Below, piece by piece: positions 12,118 through 23,828 of a stretch of 64,000 nt of DNA. The notes under the pieces are model-generated. The model was not told the origin of the DNA. It did no database searches and saw nothing but the letters and a program-made list of their open reading frames with translations. Position 1 is the stretch's first letter. The number at the start of each line of letters is the position of its first letter. This DNA is from Epinephelus fuscoguttatus. Lineage: Eukaryota; Chordata; Actinopteri; Perciformes; Serranidae. The stretch spans positions 14,881,379 through 14,945,378 of the forward strand of contig NC_064771.1 in assembly GCF_011397635.1 (NCBI RefSeq), read 5' to 3'. The translations under genes and the position numbers were made by a program.

Positions 12118-13500
12118 TAGAAGTACAAAAGTTACATTATAAGTTAAATTAGAATTGCTCCAGTCTGTTGTCAGATCAGATCATTAATAGTGATGCATTA
12201 AGCAGTAAATTAATGTTATATTTCACCAAGGTGGAGCTAACTTTAACTGCTTTGCATACTGCTAATGTATCATACTATTGTAAACCAATCAAATGTTTTG
12301 TGTGTATAATGTAGAAGTACAGCTATGAAATATTTGTAGTGGTCCACAAGAGGTGCATAAAGTACTATATTTCCTTAGGAAATTAAGTGGAGTAAATGTA
12401 GGCAATGGAGTAGCGTAAAATGGCACCACTCAAAGTACCTTTTGACTTACTTTTGTGCAGATAATCAGAATAAAATAAAGTAAAATGGCAGTGAATCAGC
12501 GTTTTCCCTCCAAATATTATTACTGCTGTGTGGTAAAAATAGGAACATCATAGCATCTTATTAGCGCCATGGTGTTTCATTGTAGTGTTGCATCAAAAAC
12601 CACAATAATTATCATTAATTTTGTCGTTAACAGAGAATGAAGGAAACAAAATGTATTTGCACATTTGGAGGAGAGACATGTCAGAGAGTATATTTAGGGA
12701 TATGTTTTATGGGGAGCACAACTGGTCTCTATACAATATTTAATTAAGGTGGAAGATATTTTGGTTGTATCACTCCACTTCACACTGTTCTACCACAATA
12801 CTTAAGCACATGGCCCTAAGTTAAGTGTAGTATTTTATTCTTCACTGTTCTTCAGCTGAATGTAAATACATTCCTCAGTCTGAGTTAAGTTAGAAACACT
12901 GCGTTTCAGTTCCTCGTCCACTGCTTTAACTCCAAGCAGTTAACATAATTTCCATTGTGGCTTATCACCTTCCACAGGTTAATTTGAATACAGTCCTGCA
13001 GGCTACAGCTGAATGTACAGAAGCAGCAACAGGTCCCATTTAAGGTTATTTAGTGTTTCCTTTTAACCAGTCAAACTCCTTTAAACTTTTTAAACTGCGC
13101 TGCTGTTTTCCATGTAATGACAGCGTAATGTAGATCAAACTACTGTAACCAAAACAAAGCTATCAAACAAACAAGGGCAGAACATTAGAAACATAATGAA
13201 CCTATTTGAATAATCACCCACACGCCCCTTCCTCACTTAAATGTGTGATGTGAGGTCTGTTTGACCTGAGGGCCTAAACACAACTGTTGGCAGTTGGGAT
13301 TATTTGCCCCCTCCTGCTGTGAAAGAGGAGCAGAGACAGGGTGGTGTCATGGCAGTGGGGTATAACGACTGACCATTCATATAGGCTAGTGAAATCAGGT
13401 TTGATAACATGGTTTAATCAGAAATACCTCACAGTCTATAAACTCCTCAGGTGTTTTCCAGACACACATGGGTCTATGTTTCTCGTATTCTTATTGTGCT
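12118..13500. other. Intergenic, nothing recognised
   Basis: This is AT-rich non-coding DNA between two repeat copies. I see no splice-bounded open frame, RNA gene or clear repeat structure. Confidence 0.5.
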
Positions 13501-13516
13501 ACTCTTGAAAGCCACA

Positions 13517-13548
13517 AAGCAAACAAACAAACAAACAAACAAACAAAA
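13517..13548. repeat. (AAAC)n microsatellite
   Basis: AAAC/CAAA is repeated about seven times in a row within a non-coding stretch. Confidence 0.9.
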
Positions 13549-13804
13549 CTGACAATTAATAAGATTTAATGGCACTCTTGAAAGTAAAGCTCTCTGAACT
13601 CTTAGCTTTGAAATGCAAGTAGGCCTAAGTGGTTTTAACACATTTTTAGAAAAGAGGCTATCATAGGCTTTTAGTTCTGCTGTCTGTATCTACCATTTCT
13701 CATTTTTATTTGTTGATACTTTGTTTTCTGGCGTAGATTAATGGAAGAGTATGCGTTTTTTTCTTAACTGATTCAGATATGCAAAAATAGTTGAAACAGC
13801 AAAG

Positions 13805-14716
13805 GTTTTAGCTAATGCTAATGATGCTAACGCTAGTGTTCTTATGCATGTTTAGGCCTTCACTTTAATAATCATTTCTAAATTTGTGAACTTATTGACG
13901 TTCCTAAAATGTCCTCATAAAGTCCAAGTGTGTAGGATTACGGGGAATGTATTGGCAGAAATTATTTTGTTTGTTTTTTTTGGTGTATAATCACCTGAAA
14001 ATACAAATCTTTGTGTTAATCGGTGTTGGAATGAGCAGATCCTTGTCTACAAAGTCCACCATGTTGCACCACTGTGATTCTACAGTGACTCAGACCGGAC
14101 AAACCAAACCCTGGCTCTACATAGGGTCATTCACTTTTTTGTGTTTTCTCATTGGCCACCATGTTTAGAAGCCCCTCTGCAATGAATATCATTGGAAAAC
14201 ACTGATTTTATGGGTTTTAATCACTGGATCCATTTGTTTTGGAGAGGATGAGACCTTTGGGGACAATTTGGCTCCCTGTTAAAACCTCCTGAATGTGTGG
14301 ATCTTAAGTTATGAGAGAAAAAAGGTGAGCACAGATTAGCAGGTGCTAGGTTAGCTGCCCTTGCCAGAGAAACATTGATTTTAACATGAAACGGATTTAT
14401 TCAGTGTTTTTTCAGGTTTTCTGGGCCGGTTTGTTTTAGAGAGGAGGAGACCTCTGTGGACAATTTGGCACATTTTAAAAACCCCTGACTTGAAACGTGA
14501 AACTGTTTTATTTAGTGTTTTTATGGGTTTTAATTACCAGGTCTGTTTGTTTTGTAGAAAGAGACCTCTGCGGATATTTGGACTCATGGTAAAAAAAATT
14601 TCTGAACAATGAACAATGACAAAATTGTAACCGGGAGAAGTTTCAGCTGGTTACATCTGCAATCCTCATAGCTAGGTGCCACTAAATCCCCCTAACTTTT
14701 GAACATGCACCTTTAG
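13805..14716 (+). mobile_element. Second compound copy of the GTGTAGGAT element
   Basis: It starts with the same lead-in as the 10.8 kb copy (GCTAATGATGCTAACGCTAG, TTATGCATGTTTAGGCCTTC, CCTAAAATGTCCTC). It then has the head AAAGTCCAAGTGTGTAGGAT and ends CACTAAATCCCCCTAACTTTT. The internal GAGACCTCTG module appears about three times. Because the lead-in is shared too, both copies look like one composite element or a local duplication. Confidence 0.75.
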
Positions 14717-14729
14717 GTTTATTTAGAAC

Positions 14730-15460
14730 ATTTTCATACCATAATAATGACATTGAGGAGCCACACATCACAGATGGTGCACTCAAAACGGTCAAGAAGT
14801 TGAGTGTGGAACTATGGACACTTCTCGCCTTCAATGGTCGCCATCTTGGCTATGTAGCGGAAGGGGAGGGACCACTTTTCAAACTGGAAATAGCGGCCAA
14901 GGACTGTGCAACCGTGAACGTCGCTGCATTGTACAAATACATGTGGTTTTTTTGCACTAAGCACCACTATACTGTTGTCGGGTATAAGCCAGCAGTATAT
15001 TTGTTGGGTAAATTTGGCAGTCTGTAATGATTTGGTACCGCGAACGATAACGCGAATGCTAATGCTAGTTTGCTAACTAGCTAATTTGCGGCCGTCATTT
15101 CCGGTGTGTACAACGGCCATGTTTGGTTGGAGACAACACTAGCTACCCTGTTGAAATTTGCGCACTACGCCAATAAGTACATAATGCACATAGTATACTA
15201 CATGGAAGTGTGCTAACACAAGTATGTGATTTGAGACACAGCAAATGTAGCAACAATGTAGAAACAGTAATTTCAATATTCAATAAATTAATTAGGAAAA
15301 ATGTTTTGTTTGCTCAGTTTCTGCCAGAAAAAAAGATTAGCCTATTGCTGAATGATTCAGACGCTTTTTTAAGCTACAATTTTAAGACATAGTGGCTCAT
15401 TAGCTTAAAGGAAAACCTGCAATGGCACATGAGTGAACTTTTTTAAAATAAAAAGAAACA
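14730..15460. repeat. Probable unclassified repeat
   Basis: The region is richer in CpG than its surroundings and holds ATAGTATACTACATGGAAGT with GTGTGCTAAC, words I associate with dispersed fish repeats. A short open frame (14800-15027) has no recognisable domain. Ends could not be set. Confidence 0.35.
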
Positions 15461-15707
15461 TCAGAAAACAGGCCAAAAATAAAAACAAACTGTATCATGG
15501 CCTGCGGTTAAAAATAGGTCACTACACAGAGGCAGTTTATGAATGATGTCAAAGAGCAGCAGTCGACCTATAATTACAGCTAACAGCCACATTAACACTG
15601 GCGTTAGAATATCACAAACATGTAACAACAATAGTAATGTACAGGTGTGACGCTCCCAGCTAAGAGCCAAACATTTTTTAGCTTTTTGGTGTCCTTGAAC
15701 ACTGGGC

Positions 15708-15709
<2 letters not shown>

Positions 15710-15752
<43 letters not shown>

Positions 15753-15766
15753 TGTGTGTGTGTGTG
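15710..15766. repeat. (GT)n microsatellite
   Basis: About 28 GT units with a single TC interruption. The poly-Cys/Val frames across it are artefacts. Confidence 0.95.
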
Positions 15767-15769
15767 AAC

Positions 15770-17475
15770 ACCAAGACTGGTCCTGCCAGGTTCACCGTTT
15801 CCTCCTCAGGTACACTGTATCTAATCAACCAAACCTCGCTGATGCTGGCTCTGTGGAAACATTATCTAGTACTTTTAGTTTGTTCAGTTTCTGGCTCCAT
15901 TGGCCCCTAAGGCTTACACTGTTTATTCAGTCACAGCCGCTGATAAATTCTGAGCTGAATACACTTTAGTAATGAGGCAAGCAAACAGGGCCTCCACAAG
16001 CATGCTCTGTTTGAGCAAAACAAACTGGATAAACAACATAATACTTCTTGTATTCCAGGACTAACCTGGAATTTGTTAAATACAACCAGATAAAATGGGA
16101 TTTCAGACACAGATGACAAGTTTTTAAATTTAATTTATTGGAATTGACAACATTTATGTTTGTATTTCACAGCTCAGGTCCAAGGACACAATCTGAAGCA
16201 GCTTCCAGAGAGGTTCGCAGCTGGAAATGCACCAGCGCCGTTATGCAACTGGCTGTTTTTATCACATCATAGTCAGTGATCTTGTCATAGCCACAACTGG
16301 GAAAGCTGAATGCACTGTCACACAGTCCTGCGTGGCTGTGATGTCATGAACGGCAGGTGCTTTGAATCCATTTGGGTCAGAGGGAGAGAAAAAAAGCCAT
16401 TAAAATCCCTGACTCATCATAAAAGAGGAGGGAGGTGGGGAGATGAGTTAGAGGTGAAGAGGACCAGATCAGGAAGATTAGTCAGTTTTTCCATTCGGCC
16501 AAGGCTGGCTGTCTGGAAGAAAAACAAGTGCGGATGTCACACTGGGCCATGGTGACAGTGAGGCGGCCTTTGGCTGGTAGAAGATGGGGTAGAAAGGCTG
16601 CGTTTGATCACCACTGTGTCATAAAAATCAGCACCAACTCAATATGTGTGTGTAAATAAACCTTTATCTCACAGCTCAAGGTCTGACTCAGTGACATGGG
16701 TGAGGAACAGGCAGGTTTGGGGCAGAGAGAATCGCCGGGACAGAGCGGTGCTGCTCTGCGTCGGCAGGGAAAGGGTGTATTGCTGAGAGTTTCTGACACA
16801 CTGAAAATGGCAGTTCTTTTCCAAAGCTGAGAAGTCATCTTCCCACTCCAAGCCTGCAGGCAAAACACACAATTAGTGACAACAAAGAGCCCAAAGCCCG
16901 CAGCATCGGGTTTAGGAGGACTTACAAACATTAAAGTTTGCTAACCCTGGTAGTGTCCCGCCCTAATCTTGTTACATTGTTAGCAGCTTTTCGGTTTGAA
17001 GTAGGTAGTGACATAAACACAAGAAGCATTTTCCATGTTGTGTTTTAGTGTCAAAGGTTATCCTATTGTTACTTAAGAAAAGCAGTTATATTTTCTGGGT
17101 ATTAAAGCTGCACTCCTTACGTTTTGAATAATCCCTGTTTCCCATCCTGTTCCACCAAGAAATAATATTGAAGGCAGATACTTACTTCAGAGCAATATAC
17201 TGACAAAGTCAAAGTTATGCATATGGTATGATTCTGAAAATGGCATGCCAAAGTGAAAATACCCTCATTATGAATAAAATTCTCGCATTGAAATTGTTGC
17301 TTTGAAATTACTATGAAGTATTTTTTCATAAATGATCAAAAGTAAAAAGAAGTACTGCAGAGAAGTACTCCTTTTCAATGTTAAACTAGTATTGTTTCAT
17401 TAGATTTTAATTACTGATAAATGAATGTCTAAGCAGCATTTTACTCCTACAGCTGGTTGAGATGGCGCTAACTGA
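15770..17475. other. Intergenic, nothing recognised
   Basis: Mixed-composition non-coding DNA. A moderately GC-rich stretch at 16180-16860 has short frames on both strands, but no splice-consistent exon or domain could be supported. Confidence 0.4.
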
Positions 17476-17479
17476 AAGT

Positions 17480-17870
17480 AAAGTTGTAACGATCAGTCGA
17501 TTAATCGACAGAAATTTAATTTGCAACGATTTCGATGATCTAATGATAATTTTTGTAATTTTTAAAACAAAATATCCAAACAGTTGCTCATGTCATGCTT
17601 CTTAAATGTGAAAATTTGATGCTTGTCTTTGCCACATATGATAAACTAAATATCTTTTTTATAATTTTTGGGTTTTGTGTTTTCTGTTAGTCGAACAAAA
17701 CACACAATTTGAGGATGTGACCTTGGGCTCTGGGAAGTTACCAAGGGCAATTTTCAGTAGATTCTGACATTTTCTGTACAAAAAGATGAATCAATTAATT
17801 GAGAAAATAAAGAGCAGTTTAATTAACAATGAAAATTATAGTTAGTGGCAGCCTAATCGGAAGTATGCTA
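17480..17870 (+). mobile_element. hAT-like MITE (GATTAATCGACAG family)
   Basis: It has the fish consensus features I recall: start near GTAACGATCAGTCGATTAATCG, middle CTTCTTAAATGTGAAAATTTG and ACAATTTGAGGATGTGACCT, end AATTATAGTTAGTGGCAGCC. A second, inverted copy lies at 62225-62430. It is non-coding. Confidence 0.75.
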
Positions 17871-18047
17871 TGTATACTGTTGGGTAGTTTGATATATATA
17901 ACAGTGCATCAGTGCATAACATGAGCTCATCATATTATGTAAAATCTTAAATGTTTCCCAAATACTTTCCTCTACTGTAGCGACTATGAAGTGGTATAAG
18001 ATGGAAATACTTGAATATAAGCCTACTTAAAGTTTTACTTCAAGCTA

Positions 18048-18782
18048 CAGTCGGTAACTTTTAAGAAAATACCCTTTTACCATATTTGCTGAAATTGTCC
18101 CTATATTCTGAAAGAAGCACATGAGAAAAATAAACTGTGAAAAAAAATCACGTCCCTCCTCTTCCTGTTGTTTTTAATGACATTTGCCAAAATATACTGT
18201 AGCACACAAAAAACAACTATTTAGAGCAGAGGAGTCTCTAATGCAGGTGTCAGTCATGTCAATCACTGCTCACGAACTGCAGTCAACTGTCAAACTAGGC
18301 AGCGCTAATCAAATATGAATCAAGATCGTAACTGCATTACCTATGTCTTGGCTCTCAAATCAGAAACATATTTTAGTGTGCTGTTTAGATGTAAATGAGA
18401 AAGTTTGCAACCCGGCCGCCATGTTGGAGACAGTCAAACGAAGCACCAAGCACCGCACACCAGCCAGACCAACTTTCTCATTTTACAGCTAAATAGTACA
18501 CTAAAATATGTTTGAAACATTTGATGCGAGAAATTCATATCTGATCAGCACTGCATAATATGACCTTTTACTGCAGTTTTGCAAGCAGCGATCGACATGA
18601 TTGACGGCAGCATTAGTGACTCCTGGGCTCTGATTGGTTGTTTTCGTTTACGTGCGGTAATGCCACTGAGGCATTTCGAGAGGGAAGAGAAATAATATTT
18701 TTTCATAGATCCTCTGTCTTATGTATTTCTTTCAAAATGCAGTGACAATTTCAGCATATTTGACAAAAAGTTACTTTCATAA
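18048..18782. mobile_element. Fold-back (long inverted repeat) element
   Basis: The left arm (GTAACTTTTAAGAAAATACC ... ATATTTGCTGAAATTGTC) is mirrored at the right end (GACAATTTCAGCATATTTG ... AAAAGTTACTTT). An inner pair also mirrors: ACATATTTTAGTGTGCTGTT plus GAGAAAGTTTG at 18365-18405, against CTTTCTCATTTTACAGC and ACTAAAATATGT at 18473-18511. The whole 0.7 kb can fold on itself with a small loop near 18430-18460. No coding capacity. Confidence 0.75.
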
Positions 18783-18846
18783 TAGTTATCTTTAAGTACA
18801 TTACTTGAGTAAATGTACTCAGTTATTTCCCACCAGTGCAAAATGG

Positions 18847-19816
18847 TCAGCATACACAATATGGGATAAAATGTGCAAAATCATTAGTATCGTCCTTCAG
18901 AATAGTACCACTGTCTTCTAATGTGACGTCTGGTAGAGATGTGGAGGCCTCGGTGTGCAGCTCCACGGTGGGACTCTCCTGAGAATAGTAACAGTGGACA
19001 GGCAGAGGAAGTGTCACAGCTTTGGTTTGGATTAAAGTGGTCAGTAAGTATTTAACCTTCATCTCCCCAAAACCCATCAAGCTACAGTTTAACAGACAAC
19101 ATGAGAACAGTACCTGATCAAACAGGTAGACCATGACTTCACTGTCAAAGGACACACTCTTCCTCTTTTTTACATTCACGTCCCTCCTGGATAGTATCCC
19201 TGGAGCGTCATAGATTTGGCAGGATTTCAGACGACTTTTAAGGTTGTTCAAATTGTCTCTGATAACCAGTTCATGTTGATTCCCATTAGAGTTGTTGGTG
19301 TTGGGACTGAGGGCAGTGGAGTATTTCAAATCACCTAACACGTTGTTATTATAACCAGAACTTCCTATAAATGTCCTGCAATCTTCTGTGTAGCCGATGT
19401 CACCAAAACGTTGCAGTGGTATATCCTCATCACAGAAAGTAATAAACCTATTGTGCTGGTTCACAGTAACAGTGTTCGGCTGGGTCGAAATGTTTAAATT
19501 AATTTTGATCAAACTGCAAATTTCCTGCGTATTTAGAATAAGTCGCGTCCATGGGCCCTCCTGTGGGGTGTCTGAGACAACAGAAGCTACAGAAATTAGC
19601 GCTGAATCACGTGCAGGCTCCTCTGGAAGACAGCACTGTCGAGGGGAGATGGAGGAGGGTGGTGGCCACGCTACCATTCCTGATCTGCTGTCAGTGGTGC
19701 TCCACAGCTGAGGGGCTGCACTTCCTCTTTGATCAAGGAAGCAGGTGATCGCCTGCAGCTCTTCGTCAGCCGGGATCATCTGACCTGAGGATATCAACAG
19801 CTGGAGCTCTTCATTC
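18847..19816 (-). CDS. LMTK2-like C-terminal tail (putative lmtk2 remnant or short divergent gene)
   Basis: On the - strand a 703-nt exon (19816-19114, acceptor CACACAG, donor CAG|GTACTG) is fully open. A last exon starts at 18978 (acceptor TTCTCAG) and reads to a stop at 18847-18849. The 135-nt intron between them is itself open and in frame. The junction reads KKRKSVSFDSEVMVYLFDQ|ESPT, which resembles the LMTK2 tail KKAVTFFDDVTVYLFDQ|ETPT as I recall it. KSVSF fits the RVxF motif that docks protein phosphatase 1. The upstream part is Asn/Ser-rich with no domain I know. Human LMTK2 continues about 100 residues beyond this point and has a long acidic region and a kinase domain before it. I see neither here. 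Strand and position between bhlha15 and the oncomodulin-type gene match human LMTK2. It could be a decayed gene, a shortened one, or an unrelated protein with a similar motif. Confidence 0.5.
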
Positions 19817-20371
19817 CTGTGTGAATGATGCACAGTGAGTCTTGTGATGTATTAAACTCGGTTCTGCTCATCATCTTGTAATGAATGAGTAAAGGAAATC
19901 AAACTATTTTTTGGAGTAACAAATGATATTAGACTTTATTTTAGAACACTACCTGTTTATCACCAAAGAAGCAGACAGACACACTTAGTGTTCAGCTGGT
20001 GAACATAGTGGAGTGTTTAGCAGCTAAAGAACCACATATTTCCCTCTGGAGTTGGAGGAAACTAAAACTAGAGCTAAAAGAGAGTAAATAATAGACTGCT
20101 CTGTGGTGAGAAACACATTGTTTCTATGCTGTGCCGTAAGACAAATTTATGTGCAAGCTTTGTTACCACTTAAAGTTGGTAATTATGTAGTGACAGTTAC
20201 ACTGGAGGAGGGTTATCTGCCAATATAATAGTCATATCCCCCTGAGACCTGAACTTTTGTTTGGTATGCATTTTTAATTTTTCCTAGCTATGTGGGATCA
20301 GTAGCACCCGTTAAGTATAAATAAAAATCTTAACACATAGATAAAATTGCAAAGAAAAAACCACATATATT

Positions 20372-20480
20372 GTGGCTACGTACCGCACACAAGACAGGAC
20401 TAAGAAAGAGGATCGAGAATTTAATAGAGCAACGCGTTTCGCTTACAGCTTCATCAGGCTCATAGATAACATAGATAAAA
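20372..20480 (-). repeat. Dispersed repeat end with CTGATGA...CGAAACGCG core
   Basis: On the - strand the text reads CCTGATGAAGCTGTAAGCGA followed by AACGCGTT. CTGATGA and GAAA are the two conserved strands of a hammerhead ribozyme core, and Penelope-like elements are known to carry such motifs. Here the helix II sequence pairs poorly, so it is at best degenerate. It shares CCGCACACAAGAC with the element at 27274-27622. Confidence 0.45.
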
Positions 20481-20872
20481 TTGTCGACGATAATATAGTC
20501 CCAGTGTTCTCAAATGAGACAATAGTGAAGTCCCAATGTTTTCAAATTTGTACTTCCTATTTACCAGCATCTTAGTTTGTTACTGTTGCTAAAATTGGTC
20601 AAATTTGTTGCCATAGCAAGCTATAAACATTAATAATCATAAACAAACAAGTTTCAACCATAAAATGTGATCAGGTTTTGGACCTTGTCCACTTCTGTGT
20701 CGAGATCGGCTGCAGATGACTTGGCAGAGATGGCTGCCATTTTGTTTTTACAGGGTTTGGTGTATTGTACTCTTAGTACCACTAGATGACACAAAATAGT
20801 GTCCACGAATGAGGATAGCAGGTCTAAATTAATCAGAATGAAGTATGAGGATCAAGTTAACCCAAGATGTGA

Positions 20873-20890
20873 TGTCCTCATATGAGGACA
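20873..20890. repeat. Perfect 18-bp palindrome
   Basis: TGTCCTCATATGAGGACA equals its own reverse complement. I recall this word as part of a dispersed fish repeat. Confidence 0.85.
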
Positions 20891-21310
20891 CAGGGTCTCA
20901 GCAGGATATAAACCACAAGTTTAAAATGGCACCTGCAGAGGTGGTGATTGCCACTCGATGACATGCTATTTGCAAGTGGCATATATCAAAAGTAGTATAG
21001 TGTCTTACCATAGTTAATGGTGTTGGCATTAGCTTGCATGTTAGATGGTGAGCATTGACTGATGCTTTCACCTAAAATAATATGTAGGTTTCTTTCACAC
21101 AAAATATAATTTCATTTTGGTCCTTCTCTAGTTTTTATCTGCTGGATATTCTAAGAGGTCAGCTGCAGTGCACAGACAGCCCCTGAGTGTCCACTAACAA
21201 CAGGATGTACTAAAACTGATTCATCAGCTTTTGCCCGTTGGATGAAATGGTGCACGCACACACACAAATGCACGCATGCACACAAACACATACATTATTT
21301 GGCCACTCAC

Positions 21311-21449
21311 TCCTGAGCCTGAATAAATATCGGGGCCCATTCATCCGCAGAGACAAAGACGCAATAGGAAACTTTCACCGCTCTGCAGTAACCAAGCAAC
21401 CGCTGGATGAGTGACTCAGGAAAGGAAGAGAGGAGCTGACTCACAGCAG
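21311..21449 (-). CDS. Possible upstream exon of the LMTK2-like gene
   Basis: Read on the - strand, acceptor TTTACGTCACAG at 21450 and donor CAGGA|GTGAGT at 21310 bound 139 nt that are open. The phase joins the exon starting at 19816 (QAQ-E-NEELQLLISSGQ). The peptide includes SQLLSSFPESLIQRLLGYCR and matches no domain I know. A good splice pair and matching phase are the only support, and no exon further upstream could be linked. Confidence 0.3.
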
Positions 21450-21839
21450 CTGTGACGTAAAGGATGTAAAAGGACACACTCACACACACTACTGTATGGT
21501 CTCACACACACACATAAACACACATGCACGCACACTCTTAAGCAGTAGGCCGTGAAGCCTGTAATCTGCCCTGTTTCGGGTAAATTAACACCTCTTTGTG
21601 TAACAGGTGGAGGGGCTCAGGAGAGGGACAGATTATAATAACTTCCAAACAGGCAATACACAAACAGAGACCCACCACAAGAAGAGAGAAAGACAAAGAG
21701 AAACACATTAAAAGTCCCCATCGATTTTCATGATAAAAACTAAAGTAATACCTTTTCTTGATTCTTTTGTCACTGCATCTCCTTTTAGAACGCCAATTTA
21801 AATCCTCCAATGAAATTACCAGCGTAGCTCCATCCCTGA

Positions 21840-23825
21840 AGTATTTTAACTCTGTAAAAAGAAAGAGAGGAACATGGTTATCAAACGGATATACATTGCT
21901 TCAAAATCTTGCTGCATCATGATGCTGCAGTACGTGTTGCAACACTCTTAATCTCTCCTCCACACATGACACCAGCATATTTCTTCTCCTACCTTGCATG
22001 CTGCAAGCCCCACTCATTCCCCCGGCTTTTGCTGCACGGCAGACGCCTCATGGAGGGCACCGAAAGGGACAAGCTACACATATGGACAGAGAGAGACAGG
22101 AGATAGAGGGATGCACAGAAAAAGAGAGGAAGGGAGGGGGGGATCAGGCGGGGTAGAGAGTGAGTGAATGAGGGGGGAAATGAAATAAGGGGAGCAGATC
22201 AGAGGAGTGAGGGATGGGGATGAAGAGGAAGGATGTGAGGACACGGAGAGAGGACAAAGAGCTCACATATACAGCACACTCCCTGGAGGCTGCTGGCCTG
22301 TCTGCAGCAGCACTGTGCAAGATGGGGATCAATAAGTTATCTGGTCTAATGTAACACAACTGCCTGAATGATGGAGGGTCACTGCAGGGAGGATGGGACA
22401 GTGACGTACATTGTTCTCAATAATTATATCACACGTAAATCACACCTTGTGCAAACATCAGATATATTAATACAAGATCAAACATATAATTTGGTTTCAA
22501 GGTCATGAATTCACAATTAATTGAAAGATTTCTCTGGTTTGTTGTGCATTCTCTCCCCAAAACAATCTGTCTTTTAAGAAGCTCTGATTCCAGTTGACAT
22601 TTTTCATACATTTATAAAGTCAGAGTTGGTCCAGATGTGTTGGTTTCATTTCAACACTGGAGGAAGACACATATCAGATTTAGGCTTGGGAGTCCTCTGA
22701 CACAAAATTTCAACCATCGAACCCTTATTTTCCTAAATTTGTGCCTTTTCTGCATCAATTTATGGTGTCTTTAATTTTGTCAAAATAATTCCATTATTAT
22801 TATGCATCATCATGCATCAGTCTAGGCCCATTTGCCAGGGCTTGTGTCTGTATTTAACATTTCAGGAGGTGTTGCTACATAAAGAGCACAGCTTGACAAA
22901 GTCTGTGTTCACCAGACGAATACTGCATATAGGTAAAACAAAACTTTTGGGTTCTATGAATGTGTACTGCATTTGTGGGCTAAATGTTTGGGGAAGCCCC
23001 TCAGTCTATTTTTTTGTGCATGATCTCACTGGATGCAACAGTGAAAATTGGCTCCCTCTAGAGGTTGATAGCAGAACAGCAGGCAGCTTTGGCTTACAGC
23101 ACTGAGGGAAAGGAGGGAACTGCAGCAGAGCTCTTATAAATTGTTCTTAAATTTAAATGAGGCTTTATAAATTTAGCTAATATATCTATAAAAGTATAAA
23201 ATAATGTTATAAAACTTGGCCTTGTATGTACACTTTTAACTATCACTGTTGCTGCTATTAATGCAACTATACCACTTTTTACTCATAGAAACAAAAACAT
23301 TACAAGTGCTGGGAAAGCTACCTTGAAAGCATCTCTTTAAGCTACTAATTAGTCCACACTGGCAGAACCTGAACTACAGTTTGGTTAAAAGAAGCTACCC
23401 AGAAAAAGTAATTTAAACTACTCTGTAGAAAAAAAATAAATAAATAAAAATAAAAAATGACAATATACATGTGATACACAATATAACAAAATATAACACA
23501 AAAAAGTCACACGCCAATAAAAACTGCCACTTTCCTGAAATAACCTACTATTCATGGGAAAGTAAAAAGGAATGTAACTTTGGTTTTATAAACAGTTTTC
23601 ATCAGTCAGACACCTCCCCTCCAGAAACTGGAGTCCAGGTAGAGGTACTACACCAAGCAGGATTAATCAGTTAGAAAGGTAACTCTTAAAATAGCACTCA
23701 ACAACTTCTCTGAACATTTTTATTACATAGCAACAATCACTTTGTCTGACTAACTGATACGATAATATATTCAAGTTCAGTTTTACAAAGGCTGCCTGAC
23801 AAATGCATCACATGAGCATGCCTTT
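21840..23825. other. Intergenic, purine-rich stretch then AT-rich DNA
   Basis: 22080-22260 is strongly purine-rich (GAGAGAGG, GGGAGGGGGG types). The rest is AT-rich with an A/T simple tract at 23428-23460. One possible short exon near 21735-21825 on the - strand did not join in phase with its neighbour, so no gene is called. Confidence 0.4.
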
Positions 23826-23828
23826 ACT

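Larger units (their letters stand above)
19850..21300. other. Presumed intron of the - strand gene, with repeats
   Basis: If the 21311-21449 exon is real, this is intron. It holds the repeat end at 20372-20480 and a perfect palindrome at 20873-20890. CA-rich runs begin near 21250. Confidence 0.4.

Noticed and set aside
21538-21810. 90-codon - strand frame with a hydrophobic segment
   Set aside because: A possible exon at its start (ending AAAAG|GTATTA) does not join in phase with the 21449 exon, and the hydrophobic part would be intron. Not enough support.
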